Shown here: piece by piece, positions 25,879-34,197 of the stretch
Position numbering within the stretch: position 1 is the first letter of the stretch
Layout: every line of letters starts with the position of its first letter
Origin: Streptomyces abyssalis
GTDB lineage: Bacteria; Actinomycetota; Actinomycetes; Streptomycetales; Streptomycetaceae
Assembly: GCF_001751365.1 (NCBI RefSeq)
Contig: NZ_LJGT01000041.1
Coordinates: 1,047,045-1,111,044 of the forward strand
Direction: 5' to 3'
Length of the DNA: 64,000 nt
The notes under the pieces: model-generated
The model's input: the letters and a program-made list of their open reading frames with translations, nothing else
What the model was told of the DNA's origin: nothing
The model's database searches: none
Translations under genes and position numbers: made by a program

Positions 25879-26496
25879 CTACGCCCACGGCGGCGGCCCC
25901 GTACGCGTCGCCCACGCCGCCAACTGCGGAGCACCCACACAGCGAATCCCGTGCATCTCCGCGTACGCCGCGGCCGGCTGCGTGAACACGCTCGTCGTCA
26001 CCACCGCGGCGATCTGCGCGCGGTGCACGCTCCAGCACGTGCCACCGAACCGCTGCACATCCGGACTGGTGACCTTTGTTGTCGGCCCGTACCGCTTGCA
26101 CTGGATCACGACCTTCCGCCCGTCGTGCGTGGTGGCGGTGACATCCGCGCCCAGGTCGCCGGTGCGCCCGTCCACCCGCACATCGCGGCAGCCGTCGCGC
26201 TGGCACAGGAACGCAATCGCGTGCTCGAACTGGGCGGGGTTCATGGCGTGGTAGCGGGCGACCTCGACGGACTGTGCGGCCGTGAGCCGGTATTGGGCGT
26301 CGGCGCGCTGCTGCTTGAGGTACGCGCGGACGGAGACGATCCCGGCCACGGTGAGGACGAGTACGACGAGAACGCCGGGCTGGTTGTCGACGAGCGCGAC
26401 GAGGCCTATCGGGACGGCCACGAGAGCGACGAGGGCCAGGCCGCAGCAGGCTGGCGACGACTCGCGGCTGCGGGCGGTGCGGGCGGGGGCGGTCAT
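25879..26496 (-). CDS. membrane-anchored Mrr-type restriction endonuclease domain protein
   Basis: 205 residues. Two N-terminal transmembrane helices (about 17-36 and 40-58) precede a soluble Mrr_cat-like nuclease domain. The domain has MNPAQFEHAIAFLCQRDGC (Glu91), GRTGDLGADVTA (Asp114/118) and the QxK core VIQCKRYGP (Gln132, Lys134), the D...QxK arrangement of type IV enzymes. The C terminus has no DNA-recognition module. GGAG precedes ATG 26496. Such proteins may cleave foreign or modified DNA at the membrane, but no methylase or partner gene is adjacent. Mildly low confidence in a defence role. Confidence 0.82.
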   Translation of the reverse strand: MTAPARTARSRESSPACCGLALVALVAVPIGLVALVDNQPGVLVVLVLTVAGIVSVRAYLKQQRADAQYRLTAAQSVEVARYHAMNPAQFEHAIAFLCQRDGCRDVRVDGRTGDLGADVTATTHDGRKVVIQCKRYGPTTKVTSPDVQRFGGTCWSVHRAQIAAVVTTSVFTQPAAAYAEMHGIRCVGAPQLAAWATRTGPPPWA

Positions 26497-26535
26497 GCGG
26501 ACTCCGTCCAGGGCAGAGAGGCAGGGGCTCGAATG

Positions 26536-26574
26536 ACCCGGGGCCCCGCCGACTCGTGCGGCGGGGCCCCGGGT
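26536..26574 (-). terminator. perfect 16-bp hairpin between lipoprotein and endonuclease genes
   Basis: ACCCGGGGCCCCGCCG pairs exactly with CGGCGGGGCCCCGGGT around ACTCGTG. It begins 17 bases past the lipoprotein stop and ends 40 bases before the endonuclease start, so it should terminate the former and separate the two units. Confidence 0.9.
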
Positions 26575-26590
26575 TGTGGCTGCGTCGCCG

Positions 26591-27046
26591 TCAGCTGGCG
26601 TACCTGGTCACGTCGGTGACCTTGCACTTGATCGAGCCGGACGCCTCGGTGAGCGCCTGCGCGGTCTGCTTGCTGGCCTGCTCCGGCGCGAGGTTGTTCG
26701 TCGCGGCCATGCCCTCGTCCAGGCGGGTTCCCCCGGAGTCGGTGAACTCGACCTGAACCATGTAGTTCGAGGTCTTGCTGCTGTTGTTGGTGATGGTGAC
26801 CTTCGCCGACGGGAACTTCGTCGTCGGGTCGACCGAGCAGCTGTCTATCTTCACGTCGTCCATGCCGGGCTTGGTGGTGTCGGCGGCCTCGGCCTTGTCC
26901 GTGTCGGCCTTCTCTGCGTCCTCGGCTGCTCCCTTGTCTGCGGTGTCCGAGGCGCTGCTGCCCGGCTCTTCGGGCAGGGCACAGGCGGTGGCGAACGGCA
27001 GAACTGAAGCAGCCATGACAGCGGCGGCCAAAATACGGATCTTCAC
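26591..27046 (-). CDS. secreted lipoprotein with FxLYD-like C-terminal domain
   Basis: 151 residues from GTG 27046, which has AGGGGGGA five bases upstream. The signal peptide MKIRILAAAVMAASVLPFAT ends at a likely acylated Cys22 (FATAC), an imperfect lipobox lacking Leu at -3. A Lys/Glu/Asp/Ala linker follows. The C-terminal domain has VTITNNSSKTSNYMVQVEF and two cysteines (DSCSVD, SIKCKV) that could form a disulfide, the pattern of small extracytoplasmic beta-sandwich FxLYD/DUF4352-like domains. Role unknown. Confidence 0.75.
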   Translation of the reverse strand: MKIRILAAAVMAASVLPFATACALPEEPGSSASDTADKGAAEDAEKADTDKAEAADTTKPGMDDVKIDSCSVDPTTKFPSAKVTITNNSSKTSNYMVQVEFTDSGGTRLDEGMAATNNLAPEQASKQTAQALTEASGSIKCKVTDVTRYAS

Positions 27047-27322
27047 GAGATCCCCCCTCATGTATGTAGAACCGCAGAGTATCCGGCGGAATAGGTGCAT
27101 TCGGTGGCTGCGGACGGACCCGTTACGTTCGTGATGATTTTGTGCTCAACTCCTGTAGCTGGTGTGCCTGTTGGGTCAGCGCATCTGCTCGCCGGGCTGC
27201 TCATCCGGGCGTCGCGTCGCGGCGCTTTCCTGCTGGCGTCGGCGTTTCACGGCCTTCGCCCGCTCATTGACCTGATGCGCTCGCGCAGTTCGGATGTGGG
27301 CATGGTGCGGCGGAATCCGGGC

Positions 27323-27664
27323 ATGTCTCGGCCCTACTCCATGGACATACGCGACGTCATCGACGAGTTGCGGCGGTACGTCTTCCACGACCTGGCCGAG
27401 CGGGCGATCGCCCGGGCCGGGACGGAACTGCGGCGCGAGCACGCCACAGATGTGCAGGCCGAGGCCCTGTGGCTGCGGGCCGCCCTGACGGTCACCGACC
27501 GGTCCCCGGACAGGAACGCCTCGAGCGCCGCCTACCCATTCGATCCGGGCAACAGCCCCCGGGAGGAGATCGCGCACCTGCGGGCGGTGGCGTCGGCATA
27601 CCGTCTTACCAGCCCGACCGACGGCCGGAAGCTGCTGGCTGATGCGGCTGCCGGCCCGCGGTGA
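27323..27664 (+). CDS. hypothetical protein preceding Nudix hydrolase
   Basis: About 113 residues from ATG 27323 (other in-frame ATGs at 27275, 27302 and 27341). It is mostly helical and charged: MDIRDVIDELRRYVFHDLAE, RAGTELRREHATDVQAEALW, and a final RAVASAYRLTSPTDGRKLLA. No family was recognised. It ends 30 bases before the Nudix start on the same strand, so co-transcription is likely. No good ribosome site distinguishes the starts. Codon bias looks genuine, but confidence is moderate. Confidence 0.5.
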   Translation: MSRPYSMDIRDVIDELRRYVFHDLAERAIARAGTELRREHATDVQAEALWLRAALTVTDRSPDRNASSAAYPFDPGNSPREEIAHLRAVASAYRLTSPTDGRKLLADAAAGPR

Positions 27665-27694
27665 CAACCGAACGCGAGCACCGCGAGGTCTCAC

Positions 27695-28144
27695 ATGTCT
27701 CCGAACGCCGCCCGTCCCACCATGTCCGCGGGAGCGCTCCTGCGCGACGGCGATCAGCGGTACCTCATCGTCAAACCCGGCTACAAGGAAGGCTGGAACC
27801 TCCCGGGCGGCGGTGTCGACGCCGGCGAGACACCGGAGCAGGCCGCACGCCGTGAGTTGCGTGAGGAGATCGCGGTCGACCAGGAGATCGGGCGCCTCCT
27901 GGTGTGTGCCTACGTGAGGACCGCGGATCGGGAGCACATCTACTGGGTGTTCGACGGGGGAACGCTCACCGAGGAGCAGAAGGCCGGCATCGTGCTGCAG
28001 GAGAGCGAGTTGACCGCCTGTACGTTCCGTGCCTCCGACGAGATCGGTGCAGGCATGATCCCGCCCTCCATACGCCCCGTCTGGGACGCGGCTCTGACGG
28101 CTCTGGCCGACAACGGCACCGTGTACCTGGAGTTGGCGAAGTAG
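27695..28144 (+). CDS. Nudix hydrolase
   Basis: 149 residues. The Nudix box GGVDAGETPEQAARRELREE matches GX5EX7REUXEEXGU, with the REXXEE metal ligands intact. The N-terminal strand VSAGALLRDGDQRYLIVKPGYKEGWNLPGG is typical. It hydrolyses nucleoside diphosphates linked to another moiety, and the specific substrate cannot be read. ATG at 27695 has GCGAGG six bases upstream. It follows the hypothetical gene above. Confidence 0.93.
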   Translation: MSPNAARPTMSAGALLRDGDQRYLIVKPGYKEGWNLPGGGVDAGETPEQAARRELREEIAVDQEIGRLLVCAYVRTADREHIYWVFDGGTLTEEQKAGIVLQESELTACTFRASDEIGAGMIPPSIRPVWDAALTALADNGTVYLELAK

Positions 28145-28179
28145 CGAGGACGGCGGGGACCGCCTGCGAACTGCGGTGG

Positions 28180-28402
28180 CTACCACGGCCGTTCGGTGTC
28201 CGGGCCGAGGAGTTCGGTGAACGTGCTGTTGATGAAGTCCCGAAGCTCGACCTTGACGTCCTCGGGGATCTCGTCCCCGCCGCCGCAGGCCGCACAGCCA
28301 CCACCGCCACCGGGGGCAGTGCTCCGTCAACGCCCCGGCCGGGGCCTTCCGTTGCTCGCTCGCGCACCCGCACCAGAGGACCCGGCAGCAGGTCCCCGGC
28401 AC
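28180..28402 (-). pseudogene. frameshifted small Cys-rich ORF
   Basis: Between the Nudix stop and the M23 gene the minus strand carries GTG at 28402 with GGGAGGGGAG just upstream. It encodes MPGTCCRVLWCGCASEQRKA then EHCP. At a run of five Gs on the plus strand (28312-28316) the frame is lost. Removing one base restores GGGGGCAACGGGDEIPEDVK, then ELRDFINSTFTELLG, and ends with ...TERPW at TAG 28180. The restored 73-residue protein would have Cys pairs like a zinc ribbon and a helical tail. It is either a genuine frameshift or a homopolymer sequencing error. Confidence 0.45.
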
Positions 28403-28418
28403 CTCCCCTCCCGCGTCC

Positions 28419-29276
28419 TCAAGAGGGACGCACTGGAACGAAGCTGGTGAAGTTCGCCGGGACACCCGTGTGTTCGTTGCCGTCGTCGTCGGTGTAGCGC
28501 CATTCGAAAGGCAGGCCGTGCGCGACCGCCACATCCGGGCCGTCCATGAGCTGGAAGTGCAGATGAGGGTCCGAGCTGTTGCCGGAGTTGCCGCAGTCGG
28601 CGAGTTGCGCTCCCGCCGGGACCCGGTCGCCGGGGCTCACCCGCAGGGAGCCGCGGCGCAGGTGCGCGAAGACGGCGTGTACGCCTTCGCCCATGTCCAG
28701 CACCACGTGGTTGCCGAGGAGGTGACGCGGCCATCCCAGGCCTCGTACGAATCCCTCCAGGCCGAGAAAGAGCACGCCGGGCAGTGACGTACGTGTCAGG
28801 TGGTCCCGCTGCTCTCCCGCGGTCGCCACGACCACGCCGCCCGCCGGGGCGAGAACGGGGCGCCCGAAGGAGGGGTAGGCCTGAGGGCGCCGGGCGAGGG
28901 GCCAGAACCACGTGACAGGCGGGGTGGCCGAAGCCCCCAGGACGCCGCCTTCGCCGTCCTCTTCGCCGTCCGGACGCGGATCGTGTTTTACGTCGATCGC
29001 GTAGGTCTGCGCGTAGCTGTGCGTGTGGCTCGGGACCTTCGTACTCGGACTGTTGAACGCCGTCCAGCGCCCGGTGAAGGGCGGCGGGATCATCATGGGG
29101 GCCCGGCTCTCGCGCGGGCGCTGCCGGAGGTTCAGGGCACCGGCCATGAGAAGCCCGGCCACGATCAGCACAACGCCCGTGTACCAAAGCGGCCCGAGGC
29201 CCTGCGTGTTGACCAGAACGCACACCGCTCCGGTCGCGAAGACGAGCCCGTGCCGCTTCCACACAGCCATCAGCAT
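28419..29276 (-). CDS. M23/LytM-type metallopeptidase domain membrane protein
   Basis: 285 residues from ATG 29276, which has GGGGGAAA upstream. Two N-terminal transmembrane segments (LVFATGAVCVLVNTQG; WYTGVVLIVAGLLMAGAL) precede an extracytoplasmic M23 domain: SHTHSYAQTYAID (first zinc ligands), GNHVVLDMGEGVHAVFAHL, and HLHFQLMD (last ligands). Active M23 enzymes cut peptidoglycan cross-bridges. Here HxxxxxxD and HxH are both present, so activity is plausible. It is followed by the small frameshifted ORF and preceded by the prepilin peptidase gene on the same strand. Confidence 0.87.
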   Translation of the reverse strand: MLMAVWKRHGLVFATGAVCVLVNTQGLGPLWYTGVVLIVAGLLMAGALNLRQRPRESRAPMMIPPPFTGRWTAFNSPSTKVPSHTHSYAQTYAIDVKHDPRPDGEEDGEGGVLGASATPPVTWFWPLARRPQAYPSFGRPVLAPAGGVVVATAGEQRDHLTRTSLPGVLFLGLEGFVRGLGWPRHLLGNHVVLDMGEGVHAVFAHLRRGSLRVSPGDRVPAGAQLADCGNSGNSSDPHLHFQLMDGPDVAVAHGLPFEWRYTDDDGNEHTGVPANFTSFVPVRPS

Positions 29277-29323
29277 GCGTTTCCCCCGGGTGCCGCGAGC
29301 ACGCGGACACCGGCCGTCCGGCG

Positions 29324-30088
29324 TCACACGGCGAGCCCGCCGAGCAGTATCCCGCCCAGCGTACCCAGCACCATGAACGGGCCGAACGGTATGGCCGACT
29401 TGCGGCCCGCGCGCTTGGTGAGCAGCAGCGCCGAGCCGTATCCGGCGGCCAGGAGGAAGCTGAGGAAGGTCCCGGCGAAGAGCACGTCCCAGCCGTACCA
29501 GCCGAGCGCAGCACCCAGCGTGAGCGCCAACTTGACGTCCCCGAAGCCCATTCCGCGAGGGTTCACGAGGAAGAGGACGAAGTGTCCGCAGGCGAGGACG
29601 GCCGCGCCCAGCAGCGCCCGTGTCCAGCTGCCGCCCGCCTGCGGCAGCAGCGCCGCCAGCCCGAGCAGGGCGACCGTCGCCGCGGCCAGCGGCAGCGTCA
29701 GCACGTCCGGCAGCCGCTTCACCCGCAGATCCACCGCTGCCAGCAGCAGCCCCATCGGGACCGCGAGCAGCCAGACCGCCAACTCCGGTCGTGCGCCCGT
29801 GAACAGAGCGATCCCCGCGCACACCAGGGCCCCCGTCGTGGCGAAAAGGCCCGCGCCCGGACCGTACGGGCCCGCTGACGGCGCGCATTCCGGGCAGCGC
29901 GCGGTCCCGAGCCATCCGCCGGCCGGGCCCGTCAGGGGATGCCCCGCCGGGCAGCGCCCGTGCCTGGGCAACTCGGGCGGTACGGCGAAGCGGTAGACGG
30001 CACGTGGCACGAGCGAGCCGACCGCCGCGCCGTAGCAGGCGGCGCACGCGGCGAGCATCGCCCGCGCACCGTCGAGGGCCCACTCCAC
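29324..30088 (-). CDS. A24-family prepilin peptidase
   Basis: 254 residues with about seven transmembrane helices. The two catalytic aspartates of type IV prepilin peptidases appear in LAAVDLRVKRLPD and MGFGDVKLALTLG (the GxGD motif). The cytosolic loop carries CPAGHPL...CPEC, a zinc-binding-like four-cysteine cluster often present in the N-methylating form. Actinomycete homologues process Tad/Flp-type pilins, and no pilus genes are in this window. GTG at 30088 lacks a good ribosome site, so the start is uncertain. Confidence 0.88.
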   Translation of the reverse strand: MEWALDGARAMLAACAACYGAAVGSLVPRAVYRFAVPPELPRHGRCPAGHPLTGPAGGWLGTARCPECAPSAGPYGPGAGLFATTGALVCAGIALFTGARPELAVWLLAVPMGLLLAAVDLRVKRLPDVLTLPLAAATVALLGLAALLPQAGGSWTRALLGAAVLACGHFVLFLVNPRGMGFGDVKLALTLGAALGWYGWDVLFAGTFLSFLLAAGYGSALLLTKRAGRKSAIPFGPFMVLGTLGGILLGGLAV

Positions 30089-30312
30089 CCCGGTCGTCCC
30101 CTCCCGCCGCTCTTCACGCGGTGGCCGCTTGTCCGCTCCTGCCGGCGGCCGTCCGCTCTCCGTGCGCTGTTCAGCCTATTCGGCGTCTCCGGGGGCCGTA
30201 GGGACTTCCCCTCTCCATGGGGCGTACAACTCGCCGTGTCCGGCGGCCGGTTGGCGCCGTTCTGCGTGCGGTGAAACAGGCCCGGCAGGGCATTGCAGCA
30301 TTGGCCCCTTGT

Positions 30313-30357
30313 GTCAACCAAGGGTTGACGCGTGCTCGCTGTCAACCTACGGTTGCC
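30313..30357 (+). promoter_or_regulatory. double palindromic operator overlapping a leaderless promoter
   Basis: Two copies of the dyad GTCAACC-N3-GGTTGAC lie at 30313-30329 (perfect) and 30341-30357 (one mismatch), centres 28 bp apart. Between and within them are a -35 TTGACG (30325-30330) and a -10 TACGGT (30348-30353) with a 17-bp spacer. The -10 ends seven bases before the ATG at 30360, so the transcript should be leaderless. One operator covers the -35 and the other the -10, an arrangement suited to strong repression, probably by the encoded HTH protein itself. Confidence 0.8.
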
Positions 30358-30359
30358 TC

Positions 30360-31097
30360 ATGACCGATCCAGTTTCCATGGCCGGTCGGGTCCGGCTCGA
30401 CGACCTGATCGAAGCCATCAAGAATGTCCACTCCGACGCACTCGACCAGCTTCAGGACGCCGTGCTCGCCGCGGATCACCTCGGTGACGTCGCCGACCAT
30501 CTCATCGGCCACTTCGTCGATCAGGCCCGCCGCTCGGGCGCCTCCTGGACGGACATCGGCAAGAGCATGGGGGTCACGAGGCAGGCGGCTCAGAAGCGCT
30601 TCGTGCCCAAGGCCCCGGCGCCCGGCGAGGGTTCGGACCTCGATCCCTCCCAGGGCTTCAACCGCTTCACCCCGCGGGCGCGGCACGTCGTCGTGGCCGC
30701 CCAGAGCGAGGCCCGTAAGGCGGGGAACCACGAGATCTCCGACGGTCACCTGATCCTCGGACTCCTCCGTGAACCGGAGGGAATCGGAGCGAAGGCCCTC
30801 GTCGACCTGGGGGTGTCTCTCGAATCGGTGCGGGAGGCCGTGGGCGGGACGCTGCCGCCGGCCGCCGAGGGTGTGCCGGAGCTGATCCCGTTCGACGCAC
30901 GGGCGAAGAAGGCCCTGGAGCTGACCTTCCGGGAGGCCCTGCGCCTGGGCCACAACTTCGTCGGTACGGAGCACATCCTCCTCGCGCTCCTGGAGCTGGA
31001 GGACGGGGACGGCACGCTCACGGCCCTGGGCATCGGGAAGCCGGAGGCCGAAGGGGAGGTCGTCAGGGCCCTCGAAGCCAAGCTCGCGGGCGGCTGA
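30360..31097 (+). CDS. HTH plus double Clp N-domain protein (no AAA+ module)
   Basis: 245 residues. Residues 55-82 (RRSGASWTDIGKSMGVTRQA) form a helix-turn-helix. Residues 103-165 and 178-243 are two Clp_N repeats (FTPRARHVVVAAQSEARKAG; ARAKKALELTFREALRLGHN, then FVGTEHILLALL). There is no Walker motif, so this is not a Clp unfoldase. In ClpC the N domain recognises adaptors and, in Firmicutes, phosphoarginine-tagged proteins. The fusion to a DNA-binding module suggests a regulator sensing damaged protein or Clp traffic. The two palindromes over its own promoter point to autoregulation. That role is inference. Confidence 0.9.
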   Translation: MTDPVSMAGRVRLDDLIEAIKNVHSDALDQLQDAVLAADHLGDVADHLIGHFVDQARRSGASWTDIGKSMGVTRQAAQKRFVPKAPAPGEGSDLDPSQGFNRFTPRARHVVVAAQSEARKAGNHEISDGHLILGLLREPEGIGAKALVDLGVSLESVREAVGGTLPPAAEGVPELIPFDARAKKALELTFREALRLGHNFVGTEHILLALLELEDGDGTLTALGIGKPEAEGEVVRALEAKLAGG

Positions 31098-31143
31098 CGG
31101 CCGGGCCCGTACCGGCGGGGCCCGGAGGCCCGTACGCCGGAGG

Positions 31144-32493
31144 TCAGTACGCCGGCGGCGGCCCGAACGTGCCGCCCGCACCGCCCTGCGGCGGTGGCGA
31201 GGCCGGAGGCGGGGGCGTTCCGGGCGGTGCCCCCGGCGGCGGCCCCGCAGACTGCGCCGGAGGCGGCGGCCCGGCCGGCTGCGACGGAGGATAGGCGTAG
31301 GCCGGACCCGCGGGACCCGGCCCCGGCTGCGGCGGGAAGTACGGCTGCGGCACGGGCTGCCCCGGCTGCGCGCCGAAGGGCACCGCGGCGCCCGGAGCAG
31401 GTGCGGGGCCCGGCTGGGCCGGGATGCCGGGACGCAGCGTCAGCACGATCAGCGTCACCGCACCCGCGAGCGTGATCAGCACCTGCAGGCGGCCGAAGGC
31501 GCCGGCCACGGGTGCCGCGTCGCCCAGTTCGAAGAAGGTCCCGGCGTCGAGCTGGCCCCACAGGGCGATGAACGCCTCCGGCAGCAGCAGGATCGCAAGG
31601 CCCAGCGTGAAGCCGCGGGCGGAGACCCTGCGGGCCAGGGCCAGGCCGACGCCCACACCGCCCGCGATGATCAGCGTGAGCCACTCCCAGCCCAGCGAAG
31701 CGTCGAGCAGCGCCACGACGGTGCCCTCGCCGGTGAAGAGCTTGAGCCAGTAGTCGCCGCCGCCGTTGGAGAACGCCTCCAGGCTCCAGCCGACGTGGAA
31801 GACCATGAGCAGACCGAGGAAGACCGCCGTCACGACGGCGTGCGCCCCGGTCGGGCGCTGCGGCGACTCACTGGGCAGCGGCGGCTCGTACGGCTGATGC
31901 GGCTGCGGTGAGATCACCACTTGCTGGGGCTGCGGCGGCACCGGCTGCCCGTAGGCCTGTCCGTATGGCTGCGGGGGCTGCCCGTAAGGCTGTGCCGGCT
32001 GCGGGGGCTGCCCCGTCCATGTCCGGTTTCCCGCCATCAGCACGATCGCGAGCGGCACGCAGAAGATCACCGTCCACACGCAGCTCGTCCAAGCGGCGTC
32101 CACGGCCGGGTCGTTGAAGAACCCGCCCAGCGCGTAGTACGGCGAGGACTCCGAGTGCAGGCCCGCGTGCCAGATCACGGGCAGCCGGTAGGAAAGAGTC
32201 AGCGCGGTGGTGACGGCGATGAGACCGCCGGCCGCCCACGCGCCCGTGAAGGCCGCGAAGACCGCGGCGATCTGCAGGAGGCCGAGGCCGACGTCGGTGG
32301 CGGTGGTGGCGGGGATGTCCGTCAGCTCGCCGGCAGCGGAGCCGAGCCCTCCCGTCCAGACCCTCCACGTGGTGGCGAATTCCAGCTCCAGGATGTCGCG
32401 CAGCACCCAGATCCACGTGTGCAGCGCGAAGAGGAGACAGAAGATCCCCCCGGTGATCCGTGCGCCCTTGCCCAGCACCCGCACCTGTGGCAT
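31144..32493 (-). CDS. membrane protein with Pro/Gln-rich linker and tail, unknown function
   Basis: 449 residues from ATG 32493 (GGGGGGC seven bases upstream; GTG 32499 is too close to that site). Two blocks of about four transmembrane helices each (roughly 15-160 and 225-350) are joined by a Pro/Gln/Tyr-rich cytoplasmic or external linker (PYGQPPQPYGQAYGQP). It ends in a 100-residue Pro/Gly/Ala tail. No enzymatic motif was recognised. Such proline-rich membrane proteins are common in Streptomyces. Codon usage matches neighbours. Confidence 0.8.
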   Translation of the reverse strand: MPQVRVLGKGARITGGIFCLLFALHTWIWVLRDILELEFATTWRVWTGGLGSAAGELTDIPATTATDVGLGLLQIAAVFAAFTGAWAAGGLIAVTTALTLSYRLPVIWHAGLHSESSPYYALGGFFNDPAVDAAWTSCVWTVIFCVPLAIVLMAGNRTWTGQPPQPAQPYGQPPQPYGQAYGQPVPPQPQQVVISPQPHQPYEPPLPSESPQRPTGAHAVVTAVFLGLLMVFHVGWSLEAFSNGGGDYWLKLFTGEGTVVALLDASLGWEWLTLIIAGGVGVGLALARRVSARGFTLGLAILLLPEAFIALWGQLDAGTFFELGDAAPVAGAFGRLQVLITLAGAVTLIVLTLRPGIPAQPGPAPAPGAAVPFGAQPGQPVPQPYFPPQPGPGPAGPAYAYPPSQPAGPPPPAQSAGPPPGAPPGTPPPPASPPPQGGAGGTFGPPPAY

Positions 32494-32727
32494 CGCCACG
32501 CCCCCCTGCCCCGCTTCTTCCCGGCCCTGTGCTCCTGTGGAATACGGCCGCGCACGCGGACGTTGGTACGGGCTGTGCCCAGGCCCGTCGTCCAGGTGGC
32601 GGTGCCTGGAACATTAACAGTCGGACGGGTACGGACCGATGCCGCCCGTGGCGTCTGCCGCGCCCGTCCGAGCGCCCACTGACCGGCGTACGCAGGCGTA
32701 GCCGCACGTACGTAGAATCGAGGAATC

Positions 32728-33906
32728 ATGGCTCGCTCCGCCTACCTCGATCACGCCGCCACCACCCCCATGCTTCCCGAGGCGGTGCAGACGATGACCG
32801 CCCAGCTCGCCGTCACCGGCAACGCCTCCTCACTGCACGGGTCCGGCCGCCGTGCGCGGCGCACGGTGGAGGAGGCGAGAGAGGCGCTCGCGGCGTCTCT
32901 CGGCGCGAGGCCCAGCGAGGTCGTCTTCACGGCGGGCGGAACCGAGGCCGACAATCTCGCGGTCAAGGGCCTGTACTGGTCGCGCAGGGACGCCGAGCCC
33001 GCCCGCAGGCGCATCCTTGCCAGCCCCGTCGAGCATCACGCCGTCCTCGACACGGTCCACTGGCTGGCCGAGCACGAGGGCGCGGACGTGGAATGGCTGC
33101 CCGTCGACGCATACGGGCGGGTGCACGCGCAGGCGTTGCGCGAGGCGATCGCGCGCGACCCCGGAAGCGTCGCCCTGGCCACCGTGATGTGGGCCAACAA
33201 CGAGATCGGCACCACGATGCCGGTGGCCGAACTCGCCGACGCCGCAGCGGAGTTCGACGTGCCGCTGCATGCGGACGCGGTGCAGGCCGTCGGCCAGGCG
33301 GAGGTGGACTTCGCCGCGTCGCGGCTGGCTGCGCTGACCCTGACCGGGCACAAGATCGGCGGCCCTTACGGCGTGGGCGCGCTGCTGCTGCGGCGTGAGC
33401 AGACGCCCGTGCCGCTGCTGCACGGCGGGGGCCAGGAGCGGGACGTGCGTTCGGGAACGCTGGACGTTCCGGCGGTCGCCGCGTTCGCGACCGCCGCCGA
33501 ACTGGCCGCCGAGCGGCGCCCGGACTTCGTACGCGACGTGGGCGCCCTGCGGGACAGGCTGATCGAGCGCGTCCGCAAGGAGGTGCCCGACGCGGTGCTC
33601 AACGGCGACCCCGGGCCCGCGGGCCGGCTGCCCGGCAACGCGCACTTCTCCTTCCCGGGCTGCGAGGGCGACTCGCTGCTGCTCCTCCTCGACGCGCAGG
33701 GCATCGAGTGCTCGACGGGCTCCGCCTGTACGGCCGGGATCGCCCAGCCGAGCCATGTGCTCCTCGCAGCGGGCTCCGACCCGGATCTCGCGCGGGGCAC
33801 GCTTCGCTTCTCGCTGGGACACACCTCCACGGAGGCGGACGTGGAGGCGCTCGCCGCGGCCATCGGCCCGGCAGTCGAGCGGGCACGGGGTGCGGGCCTG
33901 AGCTGA
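32728..33906 (+). CDS. cysteine desulfurase
   Basis: PLP enzyme releasing sulfur from L-cysteine as a persulfide for tRNA thiolation or Fe-S assembly. It has 392 residues. The N terminus AYLDHAATTPM, PLP lysine K209 in LTLTGHKIGGPYG, and catalytic Cys334 in CSTGSACTAG are present. The ATG at 32728 has GAGGAA three bases before it and a TAGAAT box nine bases upstream, so the leader is very short. In Streptomyces this gene is usually close to mnmA. Here it lies 10 kb before it. A terminator hairpin follows at 33915. Confidence 0.94.
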   Translation: MARSAYLDHAATTPMLPEAVQTMTAQLAVTGNASSLHGSGRRARRTVEEAREALAASLGARPSEVVFTAGGTEADNLAVKGLYWSRRDAEPARRRILASPVEHHAVLDTVHWLAEHEGADVEWLPVDAYGRVHAQALREAIARDPGSVALATVMWANNEIGTTMPVAELADAAAEFDVPLHADAVQAVGQAEVDFAASRLAALTLTGHKIGGPYGVGALLLRREQTPVPLLHGGGQERDVRSGTLDVPAVAAFATAAELAAERRPDFVRDVGALRDRLIERVRKEVPDAVLNGDPGPAGRLPGNAHFSFPGCEGDSLLLLLDAQGIECSTGSACTAGIAQPSHVLLAAGSDPDLARGTLRFSLGHTSTEADVEALAAAIGPAVERARGAGLS

Positions 33907-33914
33907 TCCCGACG

Positions 33915-33939
33915 GCGCAGGCGGGTTCTGCGCCTGCGC
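33915..33939 (+). terminator. 9-bp perfect hairpin after cysteine desulfurase
   Basis: GCGCAGGCG pairs with CGCCTGCGC around GGTTCTG, eight bases past the stop codon. The rest of the 291-base spacer to the MFS gene shows no gene. Confidence 0.8.
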
Positions 33940-34197
33940 GGGCTATGCGCGACGCGCTCCGGTGAGTGCCCGCCGGGTCTGCGACGCGGTCCGCTGGCAG
34001 GTTCGCCCGCTGGATCTCCGACGGGTTTGCCGAACGTTCGCCCTCCGCATGCTCCGTCGTCCTTCTGGACGCCGGGTGCGCCCGTGCCGTTGACTGATGC
34101 GCCCGCACGCGGGCCGTGAGGCGCCGGACCGGGCATCGTCCCTACCGGGCGCCCGGTTCCCACCGCGGGGTTCGGCGGAGACCGGAGGGGAAGCGCT

